Positions 7,603 to 14,905 of a DNA stretch of 17,633 bases are shown piece by piece. Numbering within the stretch: the stretch's first letter is position 1; each line of letters begins with the position of its first letter. The notes beneath the pieces were generated by a model, which did not search any database, was not told where the DNA came from, and saw only the letters and a program-made list of their open reading frames with translations. Where the stretch lies: contig JAGWSE010000380.1 of NCBI GenBank assembly GCA_028869395.1, positions 1 to 17,633 of the forward strand, read 5' to 3'. The translations under genes were made by a program, and so were the position numbers. The stretch is from Alphaproteobacteria bacterium. Lineage in GTDB: Bacteria > Pseudomonadota > Alphaproteobacteria > Caulobacterales > Caulobacteraceae.

Positions 7603-8298
7603 ATGAGCCAGGGCGAGTTCGCGGTCAACTTCTTCGTGGCGCTGTTCGCGCTGATCGACCCGATCGGCATCGTGCCGTTCTTCGCGGCGGGCACGGCCGG
7701 GGTGAGTGGCCGCGACCGGGCGCAGATCGCGCTCTACATCTCGCTGTTCGCGCTCGCCTTCCTCACCTTCTTCTACTTCACCGGCCTGGGCCTGCTGGCC
7801 TTCTTCGGCATCTCGCTGCCCGCGTTCCGCATCGCCGGCGGCATCATCCTGCTGCTCGTCGGCCTCGACATGGTGCGCGACGACCCCTCCTCGAAATCGA
7901 GCGACGCGGTGGATGGCGCAAGCGCCAAGGCCAAGCGCGAGAGCGTCGGGCGGCGCTTCGAGCGGATGATCGTGCCCTTCGCCATGCCGCTGCTGATCGG
8001 GCCCGGCGCGATCTCGACGGTGATCATCTACGCAAGCCAGGCTAAGCCGTTCGGCCTGACCGGCGCGGCGATCGGCGTGGGGGTGATCGCCGCCGTCTCG
8101 GCCGTCACCCTGCTCGCCTTCCTGCTGACCCCACTGATCACGCGCCTGCTCGGCAGGATCGGTCTCTCCATCGTCGTGCGGGTGCTGGGCCTGATCCTCT
8201 GCGCCATGGCGGTGCAGTTCATCCTGGCGGGGTTCTCCGACGCGACGCGCGGCCTGATCCGCCACGACACCGCCGCGCCCTACCAGAAGACGCCCTAG
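7603..8298 (+). CDS. MarC family (UPF0056) inner-membrane protein
   Basis: 231-aa protein with about six hydrophobic segments in two sets of three, separated by a charged cytoplasmic stretch near residues 88-122. The family motifs ALIDPIGIVPFF (16-27) and PFAMPLLIGPGAIST in the second half are clear. MarC proteins are integral inner-membrane proteins of unknown transport function; the original link to multiple antibiotic resistance in E. coli was later withdrawn, so resistance should not be inferred. The ATG at 7603 has AAGG 7 nt upstream. It is divergent from pyrF, and its TAG stop at 8296-8298 shares a CTAG with the converging dehydrogenase gene. Confidence 0.93.
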   Translation: MSQGEFAVNFFVALFALIDPIGIVPFFAAGTAGVSGRDRAQIALYISLFALAFLTFFYFTGLGLLAFFGISLPAFRIAGGIILLLVGLDMVRDDPSSKSSDAVDGASAKAKRESVGRRFERMIVPFAMPLLIGPGAISTVIIYASQAKPFGLTGAAIGVGVIAAVSAVTLLAFLLTPLITRLLGRIGLSIVVRVLGLILCAMAVQFILAGFSDATRGLIRHDTAAPYQKTP

Positions 8299-9095
8299 AC
8301 CTTCCGGAAGCGGGGCGCCTGGGAGGACATCAGCGCAAGGCCCCATTCGTCGGGGATCAGCTTGGCGAGCGCGGCGATCGCCTTGTTGGGCGCGCCCGGC
8401 ACGCACGCCGCGCGGTTGGCTTCCACGGCCTCGTAGCCGGCCGCCGCCACCTCGTCCGCCCCCAGCCAAAGCCACGGCGGGGTCGAGGTGCTGACCTGGG
8501 CCCGCGTGCCGTTGACGTCGTGGAATTCCGAATAGGTGAAGCCGGGGCAGAGTGCGCTGACGTGGACGCCGTGCGCCTCGTTCTCCAGGTAGAGGCTCTG
8601 GGAGAACTTGATCAGCAGCGCCTTGCTGGCGGCGTAGAGGGTGTGTCCCGCCGCGCCCGGGACGAGGCCGGCGAGCGAGGCGACGTTGACGATCCGCCCG
8701 AACCGCCGCTCGACCATCCCGGGCAGCACCCGGTGAGCCAGCTCGCAAGGCGCCGTGACCATCACCTGAAGGAAGTCCCGCTGGTCCTTCCAACGCGTCG
8801 CGACGTAGGCGCCGGGCAGACCGTACCCGGCGTTGTTGACCAGCGCGTCGACGCTACGGCCGTAGCCGGCCAGGCGCTCGAGCAGCGCCGCGGGCGCGGC
8901 CGGATCGGCCAGGTCGGCGGGGAGGACGAGGGTTTCCACGCCATGCCCTAACCGGATCTCCTCCGCGAGCGTCTCGAGCCGCTCCGCCCGGCGCGCGGTC
9001 AGCGCGACGTCGTAGCCGTGGCTTGCGAAGATCTTCGCGAACGCGGCCCCGATTCCGGCCGACGCGCCCGTCACCAGCGCCAGTCTGCGATCCAT
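8295..9095 (-). CDS. Short-chain dehydrogenase/reductase (classical SDR)
   Basis: 266-aa NAD(P)-dependent oxidoreductase. It shows TGASAGIG (9-16, cofactor glycine motif), NNAG (87-90), catalytic Ser140 and the Tyr154-x3-Lys158 pair (YAASK). An ARR after the second strand (34-36) hints at NADPH preference. The substrate cannot be read from the sequence. The ATG at 9095 is preferred because TGASAGIG then sits at the usual distance from the N-terminus and a GAGGGGAGGGG run precedes it; the frame extends 16 codons further without support. It overlaps the marC-like stop by 4 bp tail-to-tail and is divergent from kup. Confidence 0.93.
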   Translation of the reverse strand: MDRRLALVTGASAGIGAAFAKIFASHGYDVALTARRAERLETLAEEIRLGHGVETLVLPADLADPAAPAALLERLAGYGRSVDALVNNAGYGLPGAYVATRWKDQRDFLQVMVTAPCELAHRVLPGMVERRFGRIVNVASLAGLVPGAAGHTLYAASKALLIKFSQSLYLENEAHGVHVSALCPGFTYSEFHDVNGTRAQVSTSTPPWLWLGADEVAAAGYEAVEANRAACVPGAPNKAIAALAKLIPDEWGLALMSSQAPRFRKV

Positions 9096-9169
9096 GCCCC
9101 TCCCCCTCGGCGGCGAGCCTAGTGGCTGCAACGCCCCGATCAAGCTCCCGCGAGCTGTACTGCATCCCG

Positions 9170-9198
9170 TTGAACCTCTAGGGGTTTAGGTGTATCGC
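9170..9198 (+). promoter_or_regulatory. Candidate sigma-70-type promoter of kup
   Basis: TTGAAC at 9170-9175, a 17-nt spacer and TATCGC at 9193-9198 give a plausible -35/-10 pair. Transcription would start near 9205, leaving a leader of about 60 nt that contains the hairpin at 9230-9255. The -10 box is a weak match. Confidence 0.3.
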
Positions 9199-9229
9199 GC
9201 CCGCCGCATCGTCGGCATGGGGCCGCCAA

Positions 9230-9255
9230 GGGAATCGTCCGCGTTTCGGATTCCC
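9230..9255 (+). promoter_or_regulatory. Leader hairpin touching the kup Shine-Dalgarno
   Basis: GGGAATC (9230-9236) and GATTCCC (9249-9255) form a perfect 7-bp stem with a 12-nt loop. The 3' arm ends at the base before the GGAGG at 9256-9260, so folding or unfolding could alter access to the ribosome binding site. Confidence 0.4.
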
Positions 9256-9266
9256 GGAGGATATGG

Positions 9267-11186
9267 ATGGCTGAAGTGGCCGGCGGCGCCACGGGCGCTC
9301 TCGAAGAGGCGCCTCACTCGCCGCATTCCGAAAGCTTCTTCGCCCTGGCCCTCGGCTCCATGGGCGTGGTCTTCGGCGACATCGGCACCAGTCCCCTCTA
9401 CGCCATGCGTGAGGCGCTGGCGCATACCCGCAGCGGCGGAACCTCGGAAGCCGCCGTCCTGGGCGTGGTCTCGCTCGTGGTCTGGGCGATCCTGCTGATT
9501 GTCACCGTGAAGTACGTCGTCTTCCTGATGAGGGCCGACAACAAGGGCGAGGGCGGCACGCTGGCGCTGATGGCCCTGGCGCAACGCATCGTGCCGAGGC
9601 GCTCGGGCCTGGTGCTGCTGCTGGGGATGCTGGGCGCCGCGCTTTTCTATGGCGACGGCATCATCACGCCCGCCGTGACCGTGCTGGCCGCCGTCGAAGG
9701 CGTCCGCGACGCGCCGGGGGCGCCGCACGCGCTGGCCGAGCTGGTGGTGCCGATCTCGATCGGCATCCTGGTGGCCCTCTTCCTGGTCCAGTCCAAGGGC
9801 ACCGCCAGCGTGGCGAGATTCTTCGGGCCCGTGATGGCCCTGTGGTTCCTCGTCCTGGCCGGCCTCGGCCTCTACCACATCAAGGACGACTTCTCCGTCT
9901 TCCGGGCGCTGTCGCCCCACTACGGCGTCCTCTTCCTGCTCCACTCGGGCTTCCTGGGGTTCATGATCCTGGGCAGCGTGTTCCTGGCGGTCACCGGGGC
10001 GGAGGCGCTCTACGCCGACATGGGCCACTTCGGCCGCGGGCCGATCCGCGCCGCCTGGCTGTTCCTGGCGCTGCCCGCGCTGCTGCTGAACTACCTCGGT
10101 CAGGGCGCGCTCGTGCTGCATCGGCCGGCCGCGGCGATCGACCCCTTCTTCAAGATGATCCCGCACCCGGCGTACTGGCCGGTGCTGATCCTGGTCACCA
10201 TGGCCTCCATCATAGCAAGCCAGGCGGTGATCACCGGCGCGTTCTCGATGACCCAGCAGGCGGTGCAGCTCGGCCTCTTCCCGCGCATCGACATCCGCCG
10301 CACATCGGAGACCCAGGCCGGCCAGATCTACGTGCCGCAGGTCAACACCTTCCTGATGATCGGCGTCGTGGTGCTGATCGTGCTCTTCCGCTCCTCGTCC
10401 CACCTGGCGGCCGCCTACGGTATCGCCGTGACCGGGGCGATGTTCGTCGACACCCTGCTGTTCTTCGTGATCGTCCACTGGATGTGGAAGCGACCGATCT
10501 GGCAGGCGGCCCTGGCCTCGGCCGGGTTCGGCGTGCTCGACGTCACTTTCATCTCGTCGAACATGATGAAGATCCCGCAGGGCGCCTGGCTGCCGCTGGC
10601 CCTGGGCGCGGGGCTGGTGACGATCATGATCACCTGGAACCGCGGCGCGCAGATCCTGACCGAGAAGACCCGCCGCGACAGCGTGCCTCTGCTGGAGCTT
10701 TCCGAGATCCTGAAGGCCCGGGCGCCCTATCGCGCGCCGGGCACGGCCATCTTCCTGACCTCGGATCCGGAGATGGCGCCCGTCGCCTTGATGCACAACC
10801 TGAAGCACAACAAGGTGCTGCACGAGAAGAACATCATCCTGACCCTGGTGACCGCCGAAACGCCGCGCGTCTCCGAGGACCAGCGGGTGCGGATCGAGCC
10901 GGTGAACGAGGACTTCAAGAAGGTCATCGTCACCTACGGCTTCATGGAGAGTCCCAACGTGCCGCGCGCGCTGGCGCTATGCCGCAAGCAGGGGCTGAAG
11001 TTCGACATCATGGCCACCAGCTTCTTCCTCGGTCGTCGCTCGGTGGTGCCTTCGGCGCAGTCGGGCATGCCGCTGTGGCAGGACAAGCTGTTCATCTTCC
11101 TGATGAAGAACGCCGCCAACCCGACCGACTTCTACAAGATCCCGCCCGGCCGCGTCGTGGAGATGGGCGCCCAGGTGACGGTCTGA
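9267..11186 (+). CDS. kup: Kup-type potassium uptake protein
   Basis: 639-aa inner-membrane K+/H+ symporter of the KUP/HAK/KT family, for constitutive low-affinity K+ uptake. The first membrane segment carries GVVFGDIGTSPLYA (33-46), the family signature. DMGHFGRGPIR and LNYLGQGALVL follow in the middle. About 12 hydrophobic segments occupy roughly the first 470 residues, followed by the soluble cytoplasmic C-terminal domain. Length is typical (about 620-640). The ATG at 9267 is preceded by GGAGG with 6-nt spacing; an ATG 4 nt earlier is out of frame. A small membrane protein gene follows after 4 nt and is probably co-transcribed. Confidence 0.97.
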   Translation: MAEVAGGATGALEEAPHSPHSESFFALALGSMGVVFGDIGTSPLYAMREALAHTRSGGTSEAAVLGVVSLVVWAILLIVTVKYVVFLMRADNKGEGGTLALMALAQRIVPRRSGLVLLLGMLGAALFYGDGIITPAVTVLAAVEGVRDAPGAPHALAELVVPISIGILVALFLVQSKGTASVARFFGPVMALWFLVLAGLGLYHIKDDFSVFRALSPHYGVLFLLHSGFLGFMILGSVFLAVTGAEALYADMGHFGRGPIRAAWLFLALPALLLNYLGQGALVLHRPAAAIDPFFKMIPHPAYWPVLILVTMASIIASQAVITGAFSMTQQAVQLGLFPRIDIRRTSETQAGQIYVPQVNTFLMIGVVVLIVLFRSSSHLAAAYGIAVTGAMFVDTLLFFVIVHWMWKRPIWQAALASAGFGVLDVTFISSNMMKIPQGAWLPLALGAGLVTIMITWNRGAQILTEKTRRDSVPLLELSEILKARAPYRAPGTAIFLTSDPEMAPVALMHNLKHNKVLHEKNIILTLVTAETPRVSEDQRVRIEPVNEDFKKVIVTYGFMESPNVPRALALCRKQGLKFDIMATSFFLGRRSVVPSAQSGMPLWQDKLFIFLMKNAANPTDFYKIPPGRVVEMGAQVTV

Positions 11187-11190
11187 CGCC

Positions 11191-11502
11191 GTGATCCTGA
11201 CCTACCTCGGCGACGCGCTCTGGGTGATCGCGCTGGCGATCATGTTCGGGGCCTCGCGCCAGGCCTGGGCGCGCACCAGCCCCGGCGAAAGGATCCGCCT
11301 GCCCGTGGGCGAGATCGGCCGCGGCCTGGGGATCTGGGCGCTGCCCGGCGCGGCCTTCGCCTTCTCGCTTTGGCTGGCCCTGCAGGCTCGCGAGCAGGAC
11401 AGCGGGGACGCGGCGCTGATCGTCTTTGGCGTGCGCGCCACGGCCGCCTCACTGCTGGCGCTGCTGCACCTGCGCTGGCTGCGCCCCGTCCTTAGGCCTT
11501 GA
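11191..11502 (+). CDS. Small three-helix membrane protein of unknown function, downstream of kup
   Basis: 103 aa with hydrophobic segments at about residues 8-23, 46-66 and 75-92 separated by Arg-rich turns. I do not recognise the family. The GTG start lies 4 nt after the kup TGA, so translation is likely coupled and the two are likely in one transcript. Coding support is the clear membrane-protein pattern and the tight spacing. Its position suggests, but does not show, a role with Kup. The next gene, argG, begins 68 bp later. Confidence 0.65.
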   Translation: MILTYLGDALWVIALAIMFGASRQAWARTSPGERIRLPVGEIGRGLGIWALPGAAFAFSLWLALQAREQDSGDAALIVFGVRATAASLLALLHLRWLRPVLRP

Positions 11503-11505
11503 ACC

Positions 11506-11533
11506 GCGCGCCCGTTCGCCCTTAAAGGCGCGC
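11506..11533 (+). terminator. Inverted repeat between the kup pair and argG
   Basis: GCGCGCC (11506-11512) and GGCGCGC (11527-11533) are perfect 7-bp arms around a 14-nt loop, starting 4 nt after the upstream stop codon. It could end the kup transcript or sit in the argG leader; no T-tract follows. Confidence 0.3.
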
Positions 11534-11570
11534 GACCTCTCCGCCTCCCGCTCCAGGACCTCCCCCGCTC

Positions 11571-12803
11571 ATGGCCGACAAGCCCGTCAAGAAGGTCGTG
11601 CTCGCCTACTCCGGCGGCCTCGACTCCTCCACCATCGTGAAATGGCTGCAGACCGAGTACGGCGCGGAGGTCGTGACCTTCACCGCCGACCTGGGCCAGG
11701 GCGAGGAGCTGGGCCCGGCCCGCGAGAAGGCGCGCATGCTGGGGGTGAAGGAAGAGAACATCTTCACGCCCGACCTGCGCGAGGAGTTCGTCCGCGACTT
11801 CGTCTTCCCGATGTTCCGCGCCAACACCGTCTATGAGGGCCAGTACCTGCTCGGCACCTCGATCGCGCGGCCCCTGATCGCCAAGACCCAGATCGAGATC
11901 GCCCACAAGACCGGCGCCGACGCCGTGGCGCACGGCGCGACCGGCAAGGGCAACGACCAGGTCCGCTTCGAGCTCAGCTACTACGCGCTCGATCCGGACA
12001 TCCGGGTGATCGCACCCTGGCGCGAATGGGACTTCAAGAGCCGCGAGGCGCTGCTCGATTTCGCCCGGCAGCATCAGATCCCGATCTCGAAGGACAAGCT
12101 GGGCGAGGCGCCTTTCAGCGTCGACGCCAACCTGCTGCACTCCTCCTCCGAGGGAAAGGTGCTGGAGGACCCGGCGGTCGAGCCGCCGGAATTCGTCCAT
12201 CAGCGGACGATCTCGCCCGAGGCCGCGCCCGACAAGCCGACCGTCATCACCATCGACTTCGAACAAGGCGACCCGGTCGCCATCGACGGCCAGAAGCTCT
12301 CGCCGGCCGCCCTGCTGACCAAGCTGAACCAGCTCGGCCACGACAATGGCGTCGGCCGGCTGGACCTGGTGGAGAACCGCTTCGTCGGCATGAAGTCGCG
12401 CGGCGTCTACGAGACGCCCGGCGGCACGATCCTGCTCGCCGCCCGCCGGGGCATGGAATCCATCACCCTCGACCGCGGTGCCATGCACCTGAAGGACGAG
12501 CTGATGCCGAAGTACGCCGAGCTGATCTACAACGGCTTCTGGTTCACGCCCGAGCGGGAGATGCTGCAGGCGGCGATCGACTACAGCCAGGCCAAGGTCA
12601 GCGGCCGCGTGCGGATGAAGCTCTACAAGGGCAACGTCACCGTCGTCGGCCGCGAGAGCCCCTACTCGCTCTACGACCAGGAACTGGTCACCTTCGAGGA
12701 AGGCAAGGTCGCCTACGACCACCGCGACGCGGCGGGCTTCATCAAGCTCAACGCCCTGCGGCTGCGGGTGAAGGCCAACCGCGACAAGCGGACCCGGCGC
12801 TAG
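11571..12803 (+). CDS. argG: Argininosuccinate synthase
   Basis: 410-aa cytoplasmic enzyme that joins citrulline and aspartate with ATP to give argininosuccinate, the penultimate step of arginine synthesis. The N-type ATP-pyrophosphatase loop AYSGGLDSS (12-20) opens the protein. YLLGTSIARPLI (92-103), HGATGKGNDQVRFE (121-134) and SPYSLYD near the C-terminus are family landmarks. The length is usual. The ATG at 11571 puts the P-loop at its normal place; the Shine-Dalgarno is weak (AGGA about 12 nt upstream). The TAG stop shares its CTAG with the stop of the converging KTSC gene. Confidence 0.97.
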   Translation: MADKPVKKVVLAYSGGLDSSTIVKWLQTEYGAEVVTFTADLGQGEELGPAREKARMLGVKEENIFTPDLREEFVRDFVFPMFRANTVYEGQYLLGTSIARPLIAKTQIEIAHKTGADAVAHGATGKGNDQVRFELSYYALDPDIRVIAPWREWDFKSREALLDFARQHQIPISKDKLGEAPFSVDANLLHSSSEGKVLEDPAVEPPEFVHQRTISPEAAPDKPTVITIDFEQGDPVAIDGQKLSPAALLTKLNQLGHDNGVGRLDLVENRFVGMKSRGVYETPGGTILLAARRGMESITLDRGAMHLKDELMPKYAELIYNGFWFTPEREMLQAAIDYSQAKVSGRVRMKLYKGNVTVVGRESPYSLYDQELVTFEEGKVAYDHRDAAGFIKLNALRLRVKANRDKRTRR

Positions 12804-13006
12804 CTGTCCAGCTTGTTGTACGGGTAGCGGTTCACGATCTCGGCGAGGAAGAAGCGCCGCTTCGATTCGGCCTCGACGAACGAGCGGTGCACTTCGCCGG
12901 GCACGCCGACGTAGACGTAGCGCTCCCCCGAGACAAACCGCACGAGCAGCTTGGCCCGCTCGGCGTCGTAGTCGATCTCCTGGATCGTCGCGGATTCCAC
13001 CTGCAT
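12800..13006 (-). CDS. KTSC-domain protein
   Basis: 68 aa, essentially one KTSC domain. Pfam describes this as a domain found at the C-terminus of some lysyl-tRNA synthetases and alone in bacteria, with a central YxY motif and possible RNA binding. Here YVY is at 30-32, followed by the typical VP, F-x2-A-x-S and FF-x3-I-x3-Y pattern. The ATG at 13006, with GAGG 8 nt upstream, gives a domain-sized product; the open frame upstream to 13144 lacks domain similarity. It converges on argG with a 4-bp stop overlap and is divergent from the MAPEG gene. RNA binding is family-level speculation. Confidence 0.85.
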   Translation of the reverse strand: MQVESATIQEIDYDAERAKLLVRFVSGERYVYVGVPGEVHRSFVEAESKRRFFLAEIVNRYPYNKLDS

Positions 13007-13069
13007 CGGTCCAGCCTCGAGGGTCCCAGCCGCCACTCCAATCCCGACGGCCGCAGGGCGGTTCCCTGA

Positions 13070-13099
13070 TGCGGCCAAGCCGTGGCAAGCTTGGCCGTA
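13070..13099. promoter_or_regulatory. Long dyad in the KTSC/MAPEG divergent gap
   Basis: CGGCCAAGC (13072-13080) and GCTTGGCCG (13089-13097) are perfect 9-bp arms around an 8-nt spacer, extendable by a G-T and a T-A pair. It lies 64 bp upstream of the KTSC start and 44 bp upstream of the MAPEG start. It could be an operator or a leader hairpin. Confidence 0.45.
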
Positions 13100-13105
13100 C
13101 GCGGT

Positions 13106-13118
13106 CGAGCCAGGCTCG
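13106..13118. promoter_or_regulatory. Second palindrome upstream of the MAPEG gene
   Basis: CGAGCC, A, GGCTCG: a perfect 13-bp palindrome 24 bp upstream of the MAPEG ATG, seven bases from the larger dyad at 13070-13099. The position suits a repressor site over the transcription start. Confidence 0.35.
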
Positions 13119-13142
13119 CCGCCACGAAGGGGGGACTTCCAC

Positions 13143-13547
13143 ATGAGACCTGTGACCTGGGTCGCGCTAGTGACGCTGCTGGCGCTGCTGACCTATTTCT
13201 GGATGGGCATGAACGTCGGCCGCGCGCGCCACAGGTCCGGGGTCGCCGCACCGGCCGTGACCGGCGATCCGACGCTCGAGCGCTGGTTCCGCGCGCACTA
13301 CAACACGCTCGAATGGCTGCCGATCTTCCTGGTCTCCATGTGGCTGTTCGCCATCTACTGGAACCAGCTGGTGGCCGCGGCGCTGGGCGTGGTGTGGATC
13401 GTCGGCCGCATCCTCTACGCCACCGCCTATGTCTCCGACCCGGACAAGCGCGGGCCGGGCTTCATGATCCAGGCCCTGGCGACACTGGTCCTGCTGCTCG
13501 GGGCGCTCGGGCGGGTCATCTGGGTGCTCGCCACCGTCGGGTCATGA
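13143..13547 (+). CDS. MAPEG family membrane protein
   Basis: 134 aa with four hydrophobic segments at about residues 4-22, 58-75, 76-95 and 108-130. FRAHYNTLEWLP (49-60) matches the F-R-x-H-x-N-x-x-E signature of MAPEG (membrane-associated proteins in eicosanoid and glutathione metabolism), and RILYATAYVSDPDKRGPGF (89-107) matches its second conserved block. Eukaryotic members are glutathione transferases or leukotriene synthases; bacterial substrates are mostly unknown. The ATG at 13143 follows a GGGGGGA run. It is divergent from the KTSC gene, with two dyads between them. Confidence 0.9.
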   Translation: MRPVTWVALVTLLALLTYFWMGMNVGRARHRSGVAAPAVTGDPTLERWFRAHYNTLEWLPIFLVSMWLFAIYWNQLVAAALGVVWIVGRILYATAYVSDPDKRGPGFMIQALATLVLLLGALGRVIWVLATVGS

Positions 13548-13564
13548 TCCGGCGGCAGGTTCGC

Positions 13565-13608
13565 TTGACCTGCATCATGGCAACCACAATTGCGGCGCGG
13601 TGTTGTGG
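13565..13608 (+). promoter_or_regulatory. Promoter-like site with operator-like dyad upstream of the lipoprotein gene
   Basis: TTGACC at 13565-13570 is a good -35-like hexamer. Beyond it, CCACAA (13584-13589) and TTGTGG (13603-13608) form a perfect dyad with a 13-nt spacer that would cover the -10 and start region. The lipoprotein ATG is 47 nt downstream. No convincing -10 hexamer is visible. Confidence 0.3.
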
Positions 13609-13655
13609 CCGTTAAGTCCGGCCGAGGGACACCTGAACGGTTCGAGTCGTAGCAA

Positions 13656-14237
13656 ATGGCAAAGAGAGTACTGGCGGTCCTTGCCGCCCTGGTCTTGGCG
13701 GGCGGCCTTGCGGCCTGCGAGACCGCAACGCCTTACCAGCCGAATATTCCGGGGCAGGCCGCCTCGGGCGGATATTCCGAGGTCCGCGTCGAGCCGGACC
13801 GTTGGCGCGTGACCTTCACGGGCAACAGCCTGACCTCGCGCGAGACGGTGGAGGCCTACCTGCTGTTCCGCTCGGCCGAACTGACGGTCCAGCAGGGCTA
13901 CGACTGGTTCAACATCGTCGACCGTCACACCGAGCGTGACGCCCACACCTACGTGCAGCCCGACATGATGTACCATCCCTGGTACGGCTACGGGTACTGG
14001 CGGCCGTACTGGCGCTACTACGGCTACGGCTACGGCTGGCGCACGTGGGATCCATGGTGGGGCGGGCCGTTCTGGGCCGACAGCGTCGACATCCAGACCG
14101 TCCAGAAGTTCCAGGCCACGGCCGAGATCCAGATGCACCACGGGCAGAAGCCGGCCGACGACCCGGCCGCCTTCGACGCGCACGCGGTGATCCAGAACCT
14201 GCAGCCGCACATCCAGTACCCCGCGCCGAAGAAGTAG
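13656..14237 (+). CDS. Lipoprotein resembling the CC0125/CC1285 family
   Basis: 193 aa. A lipoprotein signal peptide (MAKR, a hydrophobic run, then LAAC with lipid-attachment Cys21) predicts a mature protein anchored by lipid; residue +2 is Glu, so outer-membrane sorting is plausible. The following domain, with EVRVEPDRWRVTFTGNS (42-58) and ETVEAYLLFRSAELT (63-77), is what I recall of the Caulobacter CC0125/CC1285 lipoprotein family. Residues 106-140 are extremely rich in Tyr, Trp and Gly (repeated YGYG and WR). Function unknown. The ATG at 13656 fits the signal peptide. It converges on the DUF4337 gene with a 27-bp gap. Confidence 0.85.
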   Translation: MAKRVLAVLAALVLAGGLAACETATPYQPNIPGQAASGGYSEVRVEPDRWRVTFTGNSLTSRETVEAYLLFRSAELTVQQGYDWFNIVDRHTERDAHTYVQPDMMYHPWYGYGYWRPYWRYYGYGYGWRTWDPWWGGPFWADSVDIQTVQKFQATAEIQMHHGQKPADDPAAFDAHAVIQNLQPHIQYPAPKK

Positions 14238-14264
14238 GCGCGGGCTCCTGGCGCCGCCGCGACC

Positions 14265-14831
14265 TCAGGTGAGGTAGGCGGCGGCGAACAGGCCCAGGCC
14301 GACGACCGCCAGCAGGATCGAGCCCAGCCAGAACTGCCGGCGCCGCGTGATGATCGCGACGGTGCAGATGGCGATGCCGATCTCCACCATGGTGCCCGCC
14401 GCCGTCAGCCAGTGGTGGCGGTGTTCGTGCACGCGGCTTTCGGTCATCAGCCGGTCGCGGTCGGCCTCCTCCTCGCGGGCGCGGTTTCGCAGTTCCGTCT
14501 GCTTGGCGGTCTGCTCGCTCGCCGTCCTGGCGTAGCCGGCGGCCTTCGGGCCGCCCCCGCCGGCGGCGATGCCGTAGAGGTGCCGCTTGAGGCTGTCGGC
14601 CTGGTACTCGTTCCAGGTGTCCGTCGCCCGGTCCTGCGATAGCACGGCTTCGCTGGCCGAGGTGATCGCGCGGCCGGACTCCACCGTCTCCAGGCTGCTC
14701 ACGCTGGCGGCCAGCACCGCCAGAACGGCCACGGTGATCGAGACCTGGCTGATGAAGGGATCGTTTGCGTGCGCCGCATGCTCGGCGTGTTCGGCATGCT
14801 CGTGCGCCTCCAGCGCCGGATCGTGGGTCAT
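14265..14831 (-). CDS. DUF4337 family membrane protein
   Basis: 188 aa. The N-terminus is His/Glu/Ala-rich with six histidines in the first 21 residues (repeated EHA). A membrane segment at about 30-47 is followed by SSLETVESG, then a charged helical stretch (about 50-135) likely to be coiled coil, and two closing membrane segments (about 141-160 and 165-187). This layout and the DPFISQVSITVAVLAVLA block match DUF4337, a family of unknown function. The ATG at 14831 starts directly before the His-rich tail. It lies 74 bp after the HdeD-family gene on the same strand, possibly in one operon. Confidence 0.85.
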   Translation of the reverse strand: MTHDPALEAHEHAEHAEHAAHANDPFISQVSITVAVLAVLAASVSSLETVESGRAITSASEAVLSQDRATDTWNEYQADSLKRHLYGIAAGGGGPKAAGYARTASEQTAKQTELRNRAREEEADRDRLMTESRVHEHRHHWLTAAGTMVEIGIAICTVAIITRRRQFWLGSILLAVVGLGLFAAAYLT

Positions 14832-14905
14832 GCGAATCGGTCCCGCCTCGCGCGGGAGCGTCTCTCCCGCATCGGGGCGGAGATCACATCAGGCCCGCGC
14901 GGAAC

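Noticed and set aside
9190..9498. Possible upstream reading frame in the kup leader
   Set aside because: It runs far into kup in another frame instead of ending as a short leader peptide, and has no own ribosome binding site.
9186..10823. Long minus-strand open frame opposite kup
   Set aside because: His/Gln/Asp/Gly-rich shadow of the Kup membrane region; no domain.
11202..13142. Long minus-strand open frame opposite argG
   Set aside because: Antisense shadow of argG and its neighbours with no domain; the real minus-strand gene in this area is the short KTSC protein.
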